Shown here: piece by piece, positions 50,339-58,354 of the stretch
Layout: each line of letters begins with the position of its first letter
How positions within the stretch are numbered: the first letter of the stretch is position 1
NCBI GenBank assembly: GCA_051877575.1
Contig: JBJEJA010000034.1
Coordinates: forward strand, 1-64,000
DNA from: UBA2882 sp051877575
Lineage (GTDB): Bacteria > Bacillota > Clostridia > Lachnospirales > Lachnospiraceae
Direction of reading: 5' to 3'
DNA length: 64,000 bases
Notes under the pieces: model-generated
The model's database searches: none
The model's input: only the letters and a program-made list of their open reading frames with translations
Told to the model about the DNA's origin: nothing
Program-made: the position numbers and the translations under genes

Positions 50339-51907
50339 ATGTTGGAGCTTGTGAAGAAAAATATACATATGGATTGTATCAAAGCAAAAGCGGGAAATCA
50401 GATTACGGTAGAAGATGATGTGAATATTCCGGATTTAAGACCTGATATAGATAAAGTCATATTTCATTCAGGGGTCATTAAAATCGAGGAAGCAAAAGCC
50501 GGAAACGGCCAGGTCACGGTAAGGGGTTCACTTGCCGTCAATATCCTTTATACCAGCGATGAAGAGGAGGAACCTCTGGGTAAAGTGGAGACCAGCCTTC
50601 CGTTTGAAGAACAGTTTCATATGGATGGAGTGGAGACAGGAGATGCTGTTTATGTGCGCCATATGCTGGAGGATCTGTCCATCGGTATTATCAATTCCCG
50701 TAAAATCAGTATCCGGGCATTGATGACGCTGGAACTTTGTGTCAGGGAGATTTTCGATGAACCGGCGGCGGTGGATCTGGAAACCGGATTGAAGGCGGAA
50801 TATCGCAGGAAACCCCTGCAGATTATGGAAACGGCAGTATGTAAAAAAGATATATTCCGATTTCGGCATGAAGAAACGCTTCCGACCCATCTGCCCAATG
50901 TATTTGAAGTCCTTTACGGCTCCGTGATGCCGGGGGCTTTGGAGTGCATAGCCGGAGAGGATAAACTGTTAGTCAGGGGTAATGTGAAACTGTTTTTCCT
51001 TTATTCCCCGGACGGAGAAGAGGGAGCCGCCAGATTTTTTGAAACAGTGGTACCCATACAGGGCGAAGTGCCATGTAGCGGTATGCACGATATGATGATT
51101 CCCTGCGTAGGGGTTTCGCTGGGAAGTGTGGAATATGAAGTAAAGCCGGATTTTGACGGAGAAGACAGAGTCTTTGCAATCGAAGCGGTATTTGATCTGG
51201 ATATCAAAGCATATGAAGAAAAGGTCTATGAGATTCTGGCAGATATGTATGGTATCACCAAAGAAATTGAGACGCAGTGTAAGGAAGGCAGTTTTATGAA
51301 CCTGCTGCAGAAAAACAGCGGAAAAGCAAGAATAAAGGAGAGAATGCAGTTAGACAATGCTAATCTTATGGCATTGATACATCATGAAGAGACGGCAATG
51401 CTGGAAGACGTGGAAATAGAAGGCAGTGAAATGACGGTTATGGGGAATGTTCATCTGCGTTGCCTCTATACGACAAACGAGGATATGGCGGGATACGGTT
51501 ATATGGAACAGGATATTCCTTTTATCTATACATTGGAGATCGGAGATACCGTCGGGAAAAATATTTCTCAGGATATCCAGCTTGCCATTGAACAGATGGA
51601 TGTGACTGTGTTGGACAGCAGCCAGATGGAATGTAACGGGATTATCAGTGTAACGGCTGTGGTTTTTGAAGAGAAAAAAGAGCCCATTATCACAGGAGCT
51701 GTCGTTTCCGAACTGGACGGCGAGAAAATGAAAAACCTGCCGGGCATGGTCATCTATGTGGTCAAAGAAGGAGACAGTCTCTGGCAGATCGGGAAGGAGT
51801 ACTATATTCCGGTGGAAGCGATCAAAGCCATGAACGGTCTGACCAAGGATGAAATCCAGCCCGGAGATAAACTGCTGCTGATGAAAAATGCAGCAGGAGA
51901 GATGTAA
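50339..51907 (+). CDS. sipL: SipL-like spore coat morphogenetic protein
   Basis: A 522-residue protein with three DUF3794/SPOCS repeats (about 15-130, 165-290, 340-450) and a C-terminal LysM domain (about 472-518: VYVVKEGDSLWQIGKEYYIPVEAIKAMNGL). This is the layout and length of C. difficile SipL, which binds SpoIVA and anchors the coat to the forespore surface. SipL belongs to the sigma-E stage, and the upstream promoter fits. It stands between the pyr operon and ispE, with its own regulation. Confidence 0.9.
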   Translation: MLELVKKNIHMDCIKAKAGNQITVEDDVNIPDLRPDIDKVIFHSGVIKIEEAKAGNGQVTVRGSLAVNILYTSDEEEEPLGKVETSLPFEEQFHMDGVETGDAVYVRHMLEDLSIGIINSRKISIRALMTLELCVREIFDEPAAVDLETGLKAEYRRKPLQIMETAVCKKDIFRFRHEETLPTHLPNVFEVLYGSVMPGALECIAGEDKLLVRGNVKLFFLYSPDGEEGAARFFETVVPIQGEVPCSGMHDMMIPCVGVSLGSVEYEVKPDFDGEDRVFAIEAVFDLDIKAYEEKVYEILADMYGITKEIETQCKEGSFMNLLQKNSGKARIKERMQLDNANLMALIHHEETAMLEDVEIEGSEMTVMGNVHLRCLYTTNEDMAGYGYMEQDIPFIYTLEIGDTVGKNISQDIQLAIEQMDVTVLDSSQMECNGIISVTAVVFEEKKEPIITGAVVSELDGEKMKNLPGMVIYVVKEGDSLWQIGKEYYIPVEAIKAMNGLTKDEIQPGDKLLLMKNAAGEM

Positions 51908-51974
51908 AAGCAGTGAGTTTGTAAGCAAACAGGCGGGTACTGCACCATGAAATGGCGTGGCATCCGCTTTCCGC

Positions 51975-52003
51975 TTGCAAATATGCTTTGATTTTTATAT
52001 AAT
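51975..52003 (+). promoter_or_regulatory. Sigma-A promoter of ispE
   Basis: TTGCAA (51975-51980) and TATAAT (51998-52003) are 17 bp apart. Confidence 0.75.
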
Positions 52004-52063
52004 TGTGTATACAAAGTACGCTTTTAATACAAAATACACGAAAAATACAAAATGGAGAAAAAG

Positions 52064-52936
52064 ATGAAGCTGGTCAAAAACGCCAATGCCAAAATTAATC
52101 TGGGGCTCGATGTGCTTCGCAAAAGGGAAGACGGTTACCACGAGGTAAAAATGATTATGCAGATGGTAGATCTGTATGACACCCTGACCTTTGAAAACAG
52201 AGAGGACGAAGAAATCCATATTTATACGGATAACGGAAAGCTTCCCTGTGATGAACACAATCTGATCTATAAAGCGGCAATGGTACTCTTTGCCGAGACC
52301 GGGAACAGGATCGGTGCGGATATAACGCTGGAGAAAAGGATACCCATTGCGGCGGGAATGGCAGGCGGAAGTACGGATGCTGCCGCCGCATTGCTTGCAT
52401 TGAACGAGATGATGGGACAACCTTTATCTAAGGAAAGACTGCAGGAGATCGCGGTTAAGATCGGTGCCGATGTACCCTATTGTGTCATGGGCGGCACCGC
52501 TTTATCGGAAGGGATCGGTGAAATTCTTACCGAACTGCCCCCACCGCCCAAAGCCCATCTGCTGATTGCAAAACCGGATATCGACGTGTCCACGGCATTT
52601 GTCTACCGGAATCTGCATTTGGAGAGGCTGGAAAAACATCTGGATATCGACGGCATGGTCAGTGCTTTACAGGCAGGAGATTTGAAAGGAATTACAGCCC
52701 GGATGGAAAATGTGCTGGAGACGGTTACGGTTCCCGCATATCCCGTTATCGGGACGATCAAAGAAATATGTATGCAGGAGGGTGCGATGAATGCACTGAT
52801 GAGCGGCAGCGGCCCTACGGTATTTGCCATATATGAGGATGAACAGAAGGCCGGGAAGGCGGCCGAAAGAATCCGAAAGGAAAATTTATCACGAGAGGTA
52901 TTTGTAACAGGGTTTCAAAAAAGGGAGGGATTATGA
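52064..52936 (+). CDS. ispE: 4-diphosphocytidyl-2-C-methyl-D-erythritol kinase
   Basis: A 290-residue GHMP kinase of the MEP isoprenoid pathway. The ATP loop is PIAAGMAGGSTDAAAALLALN; other parts are AKINLGLDVLRKREDGYHEV and MSGSGPTVFAIYE. I choose the ATG at 52064, as GGAG lies 7 bases ahead; an ATG at 52052 would lie before it. The gene overlaps the next regulator by 4 bases. Confidence 0.95.
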   Translation: MKLVKNANAKINLGLDVLRKREDGYHEVKMIMQMVDLYDTLTFENREDEEIHIYTDNGKLPCDEHNLIYKAAMVLFAETGNRIGADITLEKRIPIAAGMAGGSTDAAAALLALNEMMGQPLSKERLQEIAVKIGADVPYCVMGGTALSEGIGEILTELPPPPKAHLLIAKPDIDVSTAFVYRNLHLERLEKHLDIDGMVSALQAGDLKGITARMENVLETVTVPAYPVIGTIKEICMQEGAMNALMSGSGPTVFAIYEDEQKAGKAAERIRKENLSREVFVTGFQKREGL

Positions 52937-53613
52937 TGATGCTTGATATGCTGCAACAAAATATGGACGAGTATCTGCCACTGCGGGATGTGGTATTCAA
53001 CACCTTAAGACAGGCGATTTTGACAGGGGAACTGAAACCCGGGGAAAGACTGATGGAGATCCATCTGGCGGACAGGCTCGGGGTCAGCCGTACGCCGATC
53101 AGAGAGGCAATCCGCAAACTGGAACTGGAAGGACTTGTGGTCATGATTCCGAGAAAGGGCGCGCAGGTAGCAAAGATCACGGAAAAGAACCTGAAGGATG
53201 TACTGGAAGTCAGAAGGGCACTGGATATGCTGGCAGTAAGACTGGCATGCCGGCGTATGACCGAGGAAGATAAAAAGGATCTGAGAAAAGCTTGTGACGA
53301 GTTTGCCACAGTTATCAAAAACAACAATACAAAGGATATTACCGAGGCGGATGTCCGTTTTCACGATATTATTTTAAAATCCACGGGAAATGACAGACTG
53401 ATCCAGCTGGTAAACAATCTGGCGGAGCAGATGTACCGCTACAGATTGGAATATATCAAAGATTCGGCTTACCATAGCCGTCTGGTACAGGAACATGAGG
53501 CGATTTATAATGCCATCATCAATCAGGAAGAAGAAAAAGCTGCACAGGCGGTGGTGCTTCATATTGATAATCAGGAGAAAACCATTATCGAGCATTTGCA
53601 TTTAAATGCATAA
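52933..53613 (+). CDS. GntR-family regulator with FCD domain
   Basis: A 226-residue regulator: winged HTH at about 15-80 (GELKPGERLMEIHLADRLGVSRTPIREAIRKLELEGLV) and a helical FCD ligand domain at about 90-215 with metal-type residues (DVRFHDIILKSTGN, HSRLVQEHEAIYNAI, VVLHIDNQE). Translationally coupled to ispE. Its target and ligand are unknown. Confidence 0.9.
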   Translation: MMMLDMLQQNMDEYLPLRDVVFNTLRQAILTGELKPGERLMEIHLADRLGVSRTPIREAIRKLELEGLVVMIPRKGAQVAKITEKNLKDVLEVRRALDMLAVRLACRRMTEEDKKDLRKACDEFATVIKNNNTKDITEADVRFHDIILKSTGNDRLIQLVNNLAEQMYRYRLEYIKDSAYHSRLVQEHEAIYNAIINQEEEKAAQAVVLHIDNQEKTIIEHLHLNA

Positions 53614-53723
53614 ATGACAACGAAAAGGCCGAAACGGATAGGAGATAAAAATTTTCCGAAAAATGTATAAACGGCAGTTGATTTGTCCAGACTTCTAACA
53701 AATATCAGAAGGAAGGAACTTAT

Positions 53724-54011
53724 ATGATGAAAATAAAAAACGCCGTTTCGGAGATCAAAAAAGCGATTGGATCCTATAAAGGAAAACTTGTGGGAGAAAC
53801 AATTGTCTATGGCTTTCTGGCTGCAATATATACATCATTATTCTTTTTTGGAGCCTTGTATCCGAAATACGGACTCCCGTCACAGAGTATAATGTATGAA
53901 GGGCAGGAAGAAAGCGGAAATCATGAGACTCCTGAGGAATTTGATCGGGATAGTACAGAAGAAATTGTTTATAAGAGTCTGATTCTGGAACGGATAAAGG
54001 AATGGTTTTAA
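53724..54011 (+). CDS. Small single-helix membrane protein
   Basis: A 95-residue protein with one helix (about 25-47: ETIVYGFLAAIYTSLFFFGALYP) and an acidic C-terminus. GAAGGAAGG precedes the ATG. I know no family. The DUF1934 gene starts with the very next base after its stop codon, so the two are surely coexpressed. Confidence 0.65.
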   Translation: MMKIKNAVSEIKKAIGSYKGKLVGETIVYGFLAAIYTSLFFFGALYPKYGLPSQSIMYEGQEESGNHETPEEFDRDSTEEIVYKSLILERIKEWF

Positions 54012-54434
54012 TTGGGTAAACAGGTAAAAATAAGGGTCAGGGGCTTTCAGAGCGGAACAACGGGTGAGGAAATCATAACCGAGACCTTTGGAACCATGCT
54101 CTATAAAGAGCCCTACTATTATGTATCCTATGAAGAGAAAATAGATCGGGAATCCGAACAGGGCAGTAAGACCGTACTGCGCTTTTCGCCGGAGGAATTG
54201 CGGGTCACCCGCAAAGGTGAAGTGGAAAGTGTTCTGGAATTTTCCGAAGGCGGCAGGCATAACAGCATTTATATGACACAGCTCGGAAACTTTGAAGTGG
54301 AGCTGATCACGGAACGACTGTACATAGACTGCCATGAAAAGGGAATGCGTCTGGAAGCGGATTACAGGATCGGATTAAATTCCATGCCGCCGGCTCCGGG
54401 GCAGCTTAGTATCCATATTGAAGAAACGGAATAA
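54012..54434 (+). CDS. DUF1934 protein (YwiB-like)
   Basis: A 140-residue beta-barrel-type protein of the DUF1934 family: VKIRVRGFQSGTTGEEIITETFGTMLYKEPYYYVSYEE at the N-terminus and MTQLGNFEVELITERLYID, LEADYRIGLN at the C-terminus. It starts with TTG right after the preceding stop. Function unknown; widely conserved in Firmicutes. Confidence 0.85.
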   Translation: MGKQVKIRVRGFQSGTTGEEIITETFGTMLYKEPYYYVSYEEKIDRESEQGSKTVLRFSPEELRVTRKGEVESVLEFSEGGRHNSIYMTQLGNFEVELITERLYIDCHEKGMRLEADYRIGLNSMPPAPGQLSIHIEETE

Positions 54435-54437
54435 AAG

Positions 54438-54482
54438 AAAGCATCTTATCCAAACAAAAACTGTAAGGAATAAGATGCTTTT
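54438..54482. terminator. Bidirectional terminator after DUF1934
   Basis: AAAGCATCTTAT and ATAAGATGCTTT form a perfect 12-bp stem with a 20-base loop and a T run (CTTTTATTG) on the right. Confidence 0.75.
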
Positions 54483-54488
54483 ATTGTA

Positions 54489-54968
54489 TTATTTAACCTG
54501 GCTGACACCGGCTTTTTCCTTTGCTTTTGCCCAGGTAGTTGCCCAAAAGCCCTTTTTCTTTTCGGGCGCTTTGTCTTTGGAAGTGCGGTAACCTCTGACT
54601 TCCGTAATATAGATACCGCTGACAACTGCCTTTACCTCTTTTTTCACCGGAATAGAATCAAAAATCTTTTCATCACATACCAGATTCATAACCTGGGGTC
54701 CGACTTTTACTTTCACGATGGGAAGCTTGGAACCGCGCATCAGCTTGGGAGTCTGTGAAATAACCGCCTGGGGAAGTCCCGAATCTTTTATTTTCAACCG
54801 CTTCTTATCAATAATCAGCATTGACATGGTCTGCTTGTTTGCGTCAATCTGTATCTGCTGTTCTTCCTGTTTCTTTTTTGCTTTCTTACCAATGAAATAG
54901 AGCGCTGCGATAATTGCCGCAATGATAACAATGGTAACAACAATTGCTATGATCGATCCTGTACTCAT
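54489..54968 (-). CDS. Membrane-anchored protein of unknown function
   Basis: A 159-residue protein: one N-terminal helix (about 6-28), a charged coiled stretch (KKAKKKQEEQQIQIDANKQTMS), and a small soluble domain with MLIIDKKRLKIKDSGLPQ and MRGSKLPIVKVKVGPQVMNLVCDEKIFDSIPVKKEVKAVVSG. The tail is lysine-rich. GGAGG precedes the ATG. No family that I can name; similar proteins occur in Lachnospiraceae. Confidence 0.75.
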   Translation of the reverse strand: MSTGSIIAIVVTIVIIAAIIAALYFIGKKAKKKQEEQQIQIDANKQTMSMLIIDKKRLKIKDSGLPQAVISQTPKLMRGSKLPIVKVKVGPQVMNLVCDEKIFDSIPVKKEVKAVVSGIYITEVRGYRTSKDKAPEKKKGFWATTWAKAKEKAGVSQVK

Positions 54969-55009
54969 GGGATAACCTCCTAATTTATAAACTCATAAGC
55001 GCAGTAAGT

Positions 55010-55038
55010 ATTGTAACATTCTTTCCTGCAAAGTGCAA
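55010..55038 (-). promoter_or_regulatory. Promoter of the membrane-anchored protein gene
   Basis: On the minus strand TTGCAC (55038-55033) and TACAAT (55015-55010) are 17 bp apart. Confidence 0.65.
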
Positions 55039-55101
55039 GAAAATCCCGTGTATTGTGTCTTTGTTCTCCATAAATTGAAAAAAATGTCAGAGGTATAGGG
55101 A

Positions 55102-55130
55102 TTTACATAAGTTGGCTGATGTGCTACACT
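55102..55130 (+). promoter_or_regulatory. Promoter of the foldase lipoprotein gene
   Basis: TTTACA (55102-55107) and TACACT (55125-55130) are 17 bp apart, with the start codon 35 bp further. Confidence 0.65.
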
Positions 55131-55165
55131 AAAGCTATCTTAAATATAGATTGAGGAGATAAGAA

Positions 55166-56284
55166 ATGAAGAAAAAATTATATCTGACGGCAGTACTTGC
55201 AGTAATGATGACAGTACTTTGTGCGTGTGGAGAAAAGAAACAAAAAGAAATAGATCCGGATGAATATGTTACGCTGGGCAATTACCGGGATATGACCACA
55301 GATGTAACCTATGTGACATATACAGAGGAAGATTTACAAAATTGTATCGATCAGGAGTTGTCTGCATATATTCAAATGTATGATTTATATGATTATCAGC
55401 CGATTGTAAGTGCAAATACGGTTGAAGAAGGCTCTATTGTCAATATTGACTATGTGGGAAAAATTGACGGAGTTGCATTTGACGGCGGAACGGATCAGGG
55501 TGCACATCTGGAAATCGGATCCGGTCGTTTTATTGACGGATTTGAAGATGGGCTGATCGGGAAAAATGTCGGAGAGAGTGTTGATTTGGATCTGACATTC
55601 CCGGAGGATTACGATAATACGGATTATGCGGGAAAAGCAGCAGTTTTCTCCGTATCCATTAATTCCATTGAAGAAAGAAAAATGCCTGCATATACGGATG
55701 AATTGATCGCCTCCATTTACGGAGGGGCGGGTATTACCACCTATGCAGATTACGAACAGTATATCAGGGATTATATAAAAGACAGTTGCGATGATCAGAA
55801 TGAGACAACGCTTCAGAACGCTCTTTGGGATGTTGTATACAATTCCAGTCAGGTAAATGAACCGCCACAGGAAATGGTAGATAAGATGTATGCGGAGTTG
55901 ACGGAATATTTTGAAGCATATGCCGAATATGCCAATATGGAAATGGAAACCTTCGTAACAACACAGATGGGTATGGATATGGCTGCCTTTGAAGAACAGA
56001 ATATGGAATCTGCGAAAGAACAGGCAAAGATAGAGCTGGTGTATATGGCAGTTGCGAAGGCAGAAGGTATTGAAGTAGACGAGCAGATGATGAAAGAAAT
56101 TGCGGAAAGCGAATATGCTTATTATGGCTATGAAAGTGCGGATCAGATGATTGAAACCATGGGAGAAGAGGATTTTAAATCCTATGTTATGAGAAAGAAA
56201 GTCATGGAAAAACTGGAAGAAATCATCCATGTAACAGAGAATGAACCGGTTAATTTCTTTGATGATACAACTACTGCGGAATAA
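55166..56284 (+). CDS. Trigger-factor-like FKBP foldase lipoprotein
   Basis: A 372-residue lipoprotein: signal peptide with lipobox LCAC (lipidated C21), an FKBP-type prolyl isomerase domain (about 85-170: EGSIVNIDYVGKIDGVAFDGGTDQG, GSGRFIDGFEDGLIG), and a helical C-terminal region like the trigger-factor arm (about 180-355). The N-terminal ribosome-binding domain of cytosolic trigger factor is missing. It should fold secreted proteins on the outer face of the membrane, similar in role to PrsA. The NlpC/P60 gene follows 26 bp later and may be a client. Confidence 0.88.
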   Translation: MKKKLYLTAVLAVMMTVLCACGEKKQKEIDPDEYVTLGNYRDMTTDVTYVTYTEEDLQNCIDQELSAYIQMYDLYDYQPIVSANTVEEGSIVNIDYVGKIDGVAFDGGTDQGAHLEIGSGRFIDGFEDGLIGKNVGESVDLDLTFPEDYDNTDYAGKAAVFSVSINSIEERKMPAYTDELIASIYGGAGITTYADYEQYIRDYIKDSCDDQNETTLQNALWDVVYNSSQVNEPPQEMVDKMYAELTEYFEAYAEYANMEMETFVTTQMGMDMAAFEEQNMESAKEQAKIELVYMAVAKAEGIEVDEQMMKEIAESEYAYYGYESADQMIETMGEEDFKSYVMRKKVMEKLEEIIHVTENEPVNFFDDTTTAE

Positions 56285-56310
56285 TCAATGAAACCACAAA
56301 GGATGACGGA

Positions 56311-57555
56311 ATGAAAAAAAGGATTCTTAGTGTACTGTTAATTTTAATCATGTTTCTCGAGTGCAGCATTCCGGTCAGTGCGACCACTGTTGATGAGGTA
56401 AAAGAAGAGCAGGAAGAAACACAGGAACAGCTGGATGAAGTCAATGAGCGTATGGATGGTATCGAAGAACAAAAGGATGCCATTGCAGGAGAGATTACTG
56501 TGTTGGATACGCAATTGGTGGATATTCTTACCAGTATCAGTATTTGTGAGGATGAGATTGCTGCAAAAGAAGATGAAATCGATGCGGTAAGGGAAGAACT
56601 GCAGGCGGCCGAGGAACGGGAACAGGCGCAATATGAAGATATGAAAACCCGTATCCGCTTTATGTATGAAAAAGGCGATCAGGCATATCTGGAAATCTTT
56701 TTGGAAGCGGGCAGTATTCCCGAAATGCTGAATAAGGCATCGTATGTGGAACGGCTTTACGAATACGACAGAGAGCTTCTGCAGGAATATGAAGAGACCA
56801 AAATGGAAGTGGCTTCCATAAAGGAAGAACTGGAAATGGAGGAAGCAGATCTGCTTATTTCTCAGAAAGAGTTGAAAGAGCAACAGCAGTATCTGGAGAA
56901 TGTGATTGCCGAAAAACGGGCAACAGTTGCAAACTTTGATGAACAGCTGGCAATGGCGCAACAGGAGGCTGCGGCTTATAAGCAGCAGTTGAAAGAACAA
57001 AATGCCAAAATCAAAGAATTGGAAGAGGAAGAGCGTCAGAGGCAGAGAGAAATTGAACTTGCCAGTGCTTCTAAAGAGACTGAACCGGTAGATGAAAAGT
57101 CCACGACAGGCGAAAGTACGGAAACTAAGCCGGAAGAAACGACAAATGAAATAACAGATAAAACAGACAAAACAGAAGAGACGACAACGCCTGCAGTAGA
57201 AAGCGGCTCGGGACTGGGAAGCCAGATCGCCAGCTACGCATGCCAGTTTATCGGGAATCCTTATGTATATGGCGGTACCAGCCTGACAAACGGGACGGAT
57301 TGCTCGGGATTTACGCAGGCAGTATACGCTCACTTTGGAATTTCGATTCCAAGAGACTCTACCAGCCAGAGATTTGCCGGAAGAGGTGTTTCCTATGAAG
57401 AGGCAAGACCGGGAGACATCATCTGTTATGCCGGACATGTCGGTTTATATATCGGAAATGGGCAGATTGTGCATGCAAGTACCGAGAAAACCGGTATTAA
57501 GATCAGCAATGCCACCTACCGGACGATTCTGGCAGTCAGACGGATTGTTGATTAG
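56311..57555 (+). CDS. Secreted NlpC/P60 hydrolase with coiled coil
   Basis: A 414-residue secreted protein. A signal peptide (about 1-25) is followed by a PcsB-like coiled coil (about 28-255), a Thr/Glu-rich linker (255-300) and an NlpC/P60 domain. The catalytic triad is C331 (TDCSGF), H376 (AGHVGLY) and H388. It should cut D-Glu-to-diamino-acid bonds in peptidoglycan. Coiled-coil forms of the family are held inactive until partners such as FtsEX free them; FtsEX is not here. Likely in an operon with the foldase gene upstream. Confidence 0.92.
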   Translation: MKKRILSVLLILIMFLECSIPVSATTVDEVKEEQEETQEQLDEVNERMDGIEEQKDAIAGEITVLDTQLVDILTSISICEDEIAAKEDEIDAVREELQAAEEREQAQYEDMKTRIRFMYEKGDQAYLEIFLEAGSIPEMLNKASYVERLYEYDRELLQEYEETKMEVASIKEELEMEEADLLISQKELKEQQQYLENVIAEKRATVANFDEQLAMAQQEAAAYKQQLKEQNAKIKELEEEERQRQREIELASASKETEPVDEKSTTGESTETKPEETTNEITDKTDKTEETTTPAVESGSGLGSQIASYACQFIGNPYVYGGTSLTNGTDCSGFTQAVYAHFGISIPRDSTSQRFAGRGVSYEEARPGDIICYAGHVGLYIGNGQIVHASTEKTGIKISNATYRTILAVRRIVD

Positions 57556-57565
57556 GAAAGAAAAA

Positions 57566-57934
57566 ATGAATGATACGGAAGTAATATCTTACTGTATGAT
57601 GTTCAAAAATGTATATCAGGACCTTCCTTTCCGTGATGAAAAGCAGATGGTAATCTGTCATCGCGGTAACAGGAAGGTTTTTGCATGGTTTTATGAAACG
57701 GACGGACAGCGGCGTGTCAGGTTTCGTTGCCATGAGGAGAAAGGGGAACAATGGATCCGGTGCTATAAGAGTATAGAAAAAGATCATTGGGATGAAAGGG
57801 CAAAGTGGCTGAGCCTTCTCTTGGATGAAGACAATCCGCTGCCGGAAGAGGTATTAAAAGAGATCATTACAGAGAGTTATGAAATCACCAAGCCCGGCGA
57901 AAAAAGAAAATCAAGCAGTTGGTATTTTAAGTAA
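57566..57934 (+). CDS. MmcQ/YjbR-like protein
   Basis: A 122-residue protein. The C-terminal half (YKSIEKDHWDERAKWLSLLLDEDNPLPEEVLKEIITESYEITKP) matches the YjbR fold's conserved HW and LPDELLKELI parts, and VFAWFYETDGQRRVRFRCHEE the strand pair. It starts 10 bp after the hydrolase gene, so the two may be cotranscribed. YjbR-type proteins are thought to bind nucleic acid; function unknown. I use the ATG at 57566, since upstream starts lie inside the hydrolase gene. Confidence 0.75.
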   Translation: MNDTEVISYCMMFKNVYQDLPFRDEKQMVICHRGNRKVFAWFYETDGQRRVRFRCHEEKGEQWIRCYKSIEKDHWDERAKWLSLLLDEDNPLPEEVLKEIITESYEITKPGEKRKSSSWYFK

Positions 57935-57954
57935 AGAAATAAGATTTGTTTCAT

Positions 57955-57984
57955 GGACTATCCGAGGAAAAAGCTGCATAGAAT
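57955..57984 (+). promoter_or_regulatory. Sigma-E-like promoter of spoIIID
   Basis: GGACTATC (57955-57962), 14 bp, CATAGAAT (57977-57984). Same -10 and spacing as the sipL promoter. Confidence 0.65.
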
Positions 57985-58012
57985 GTAAAAAAGCTTTCTG
58001 AGGGGAATTCAT

Positions 58013-58270
58013 GTGAAAGAATATATTGAGGAAAGGGCGATCGGGGTTGCCAACTACATTATTGAACACAATGCCACCGTCCGCCAGACAGCCAAGCAGT
58101 TTGGCATTAGCAAAAGTACCGTACATAAGGATGTAACAGAGCGTCTGGTACTGATCAATCCGGCACTGGCAAAGAGTGCAAGAAAAGTCCTTGATGTCAA
58201 TAAGTCCGAACGGCATATCCGCGGAGGCATGGCAACAAAAGAAAAATATCTCCATCAAATGAGAAACTGA
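58013..58270 (+). CDS. spoIIID: Sporulation regulator SpoIIID
   Basis: An 85-residue mother-cell regulator. The helix-turn-helix is at about 22-45 (TVRQTAKQFGISKSTVHKDV), and RLVLINPALAKSARKVLDVNKSERHIRGG is conserved. SpoIIID modulates the sigma-E regulon on the way to sigma-K. The GTG start follows GAGGGG. The sigma-E-type promoter upstream agrees with its known control. Confidence 0.96.
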   Translation: MKEYIEERAIGVANYIIEHNATVRQTAKQFGISKSTVHKDVTERLVLINPALAKSARKVLDVNKSERHIRGGMATKEKYLHQMRN

Positions 58271-58289
58271 GGAGAAGGTGAAGGCTGGT

Positions 58290-58347
58290 AAAAACGTAGC
58301 GGCACATAAATCCGCAGGGTGAGCGGATTACGTGCCGACGTTTTTAA
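58290..58347. terminator. Bidirectional terminator between spoIIID and trkH
   Basis: AAAACGT, CGGCAC and AATCCGC pair in turn with GCGGATT, GTGCCG and ACGTTTT, a long interrupted stem ending in a T run; an A run lies on the other side. Confidence 0.85.
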
Positions 58348-58354
58348 ACAGTTA

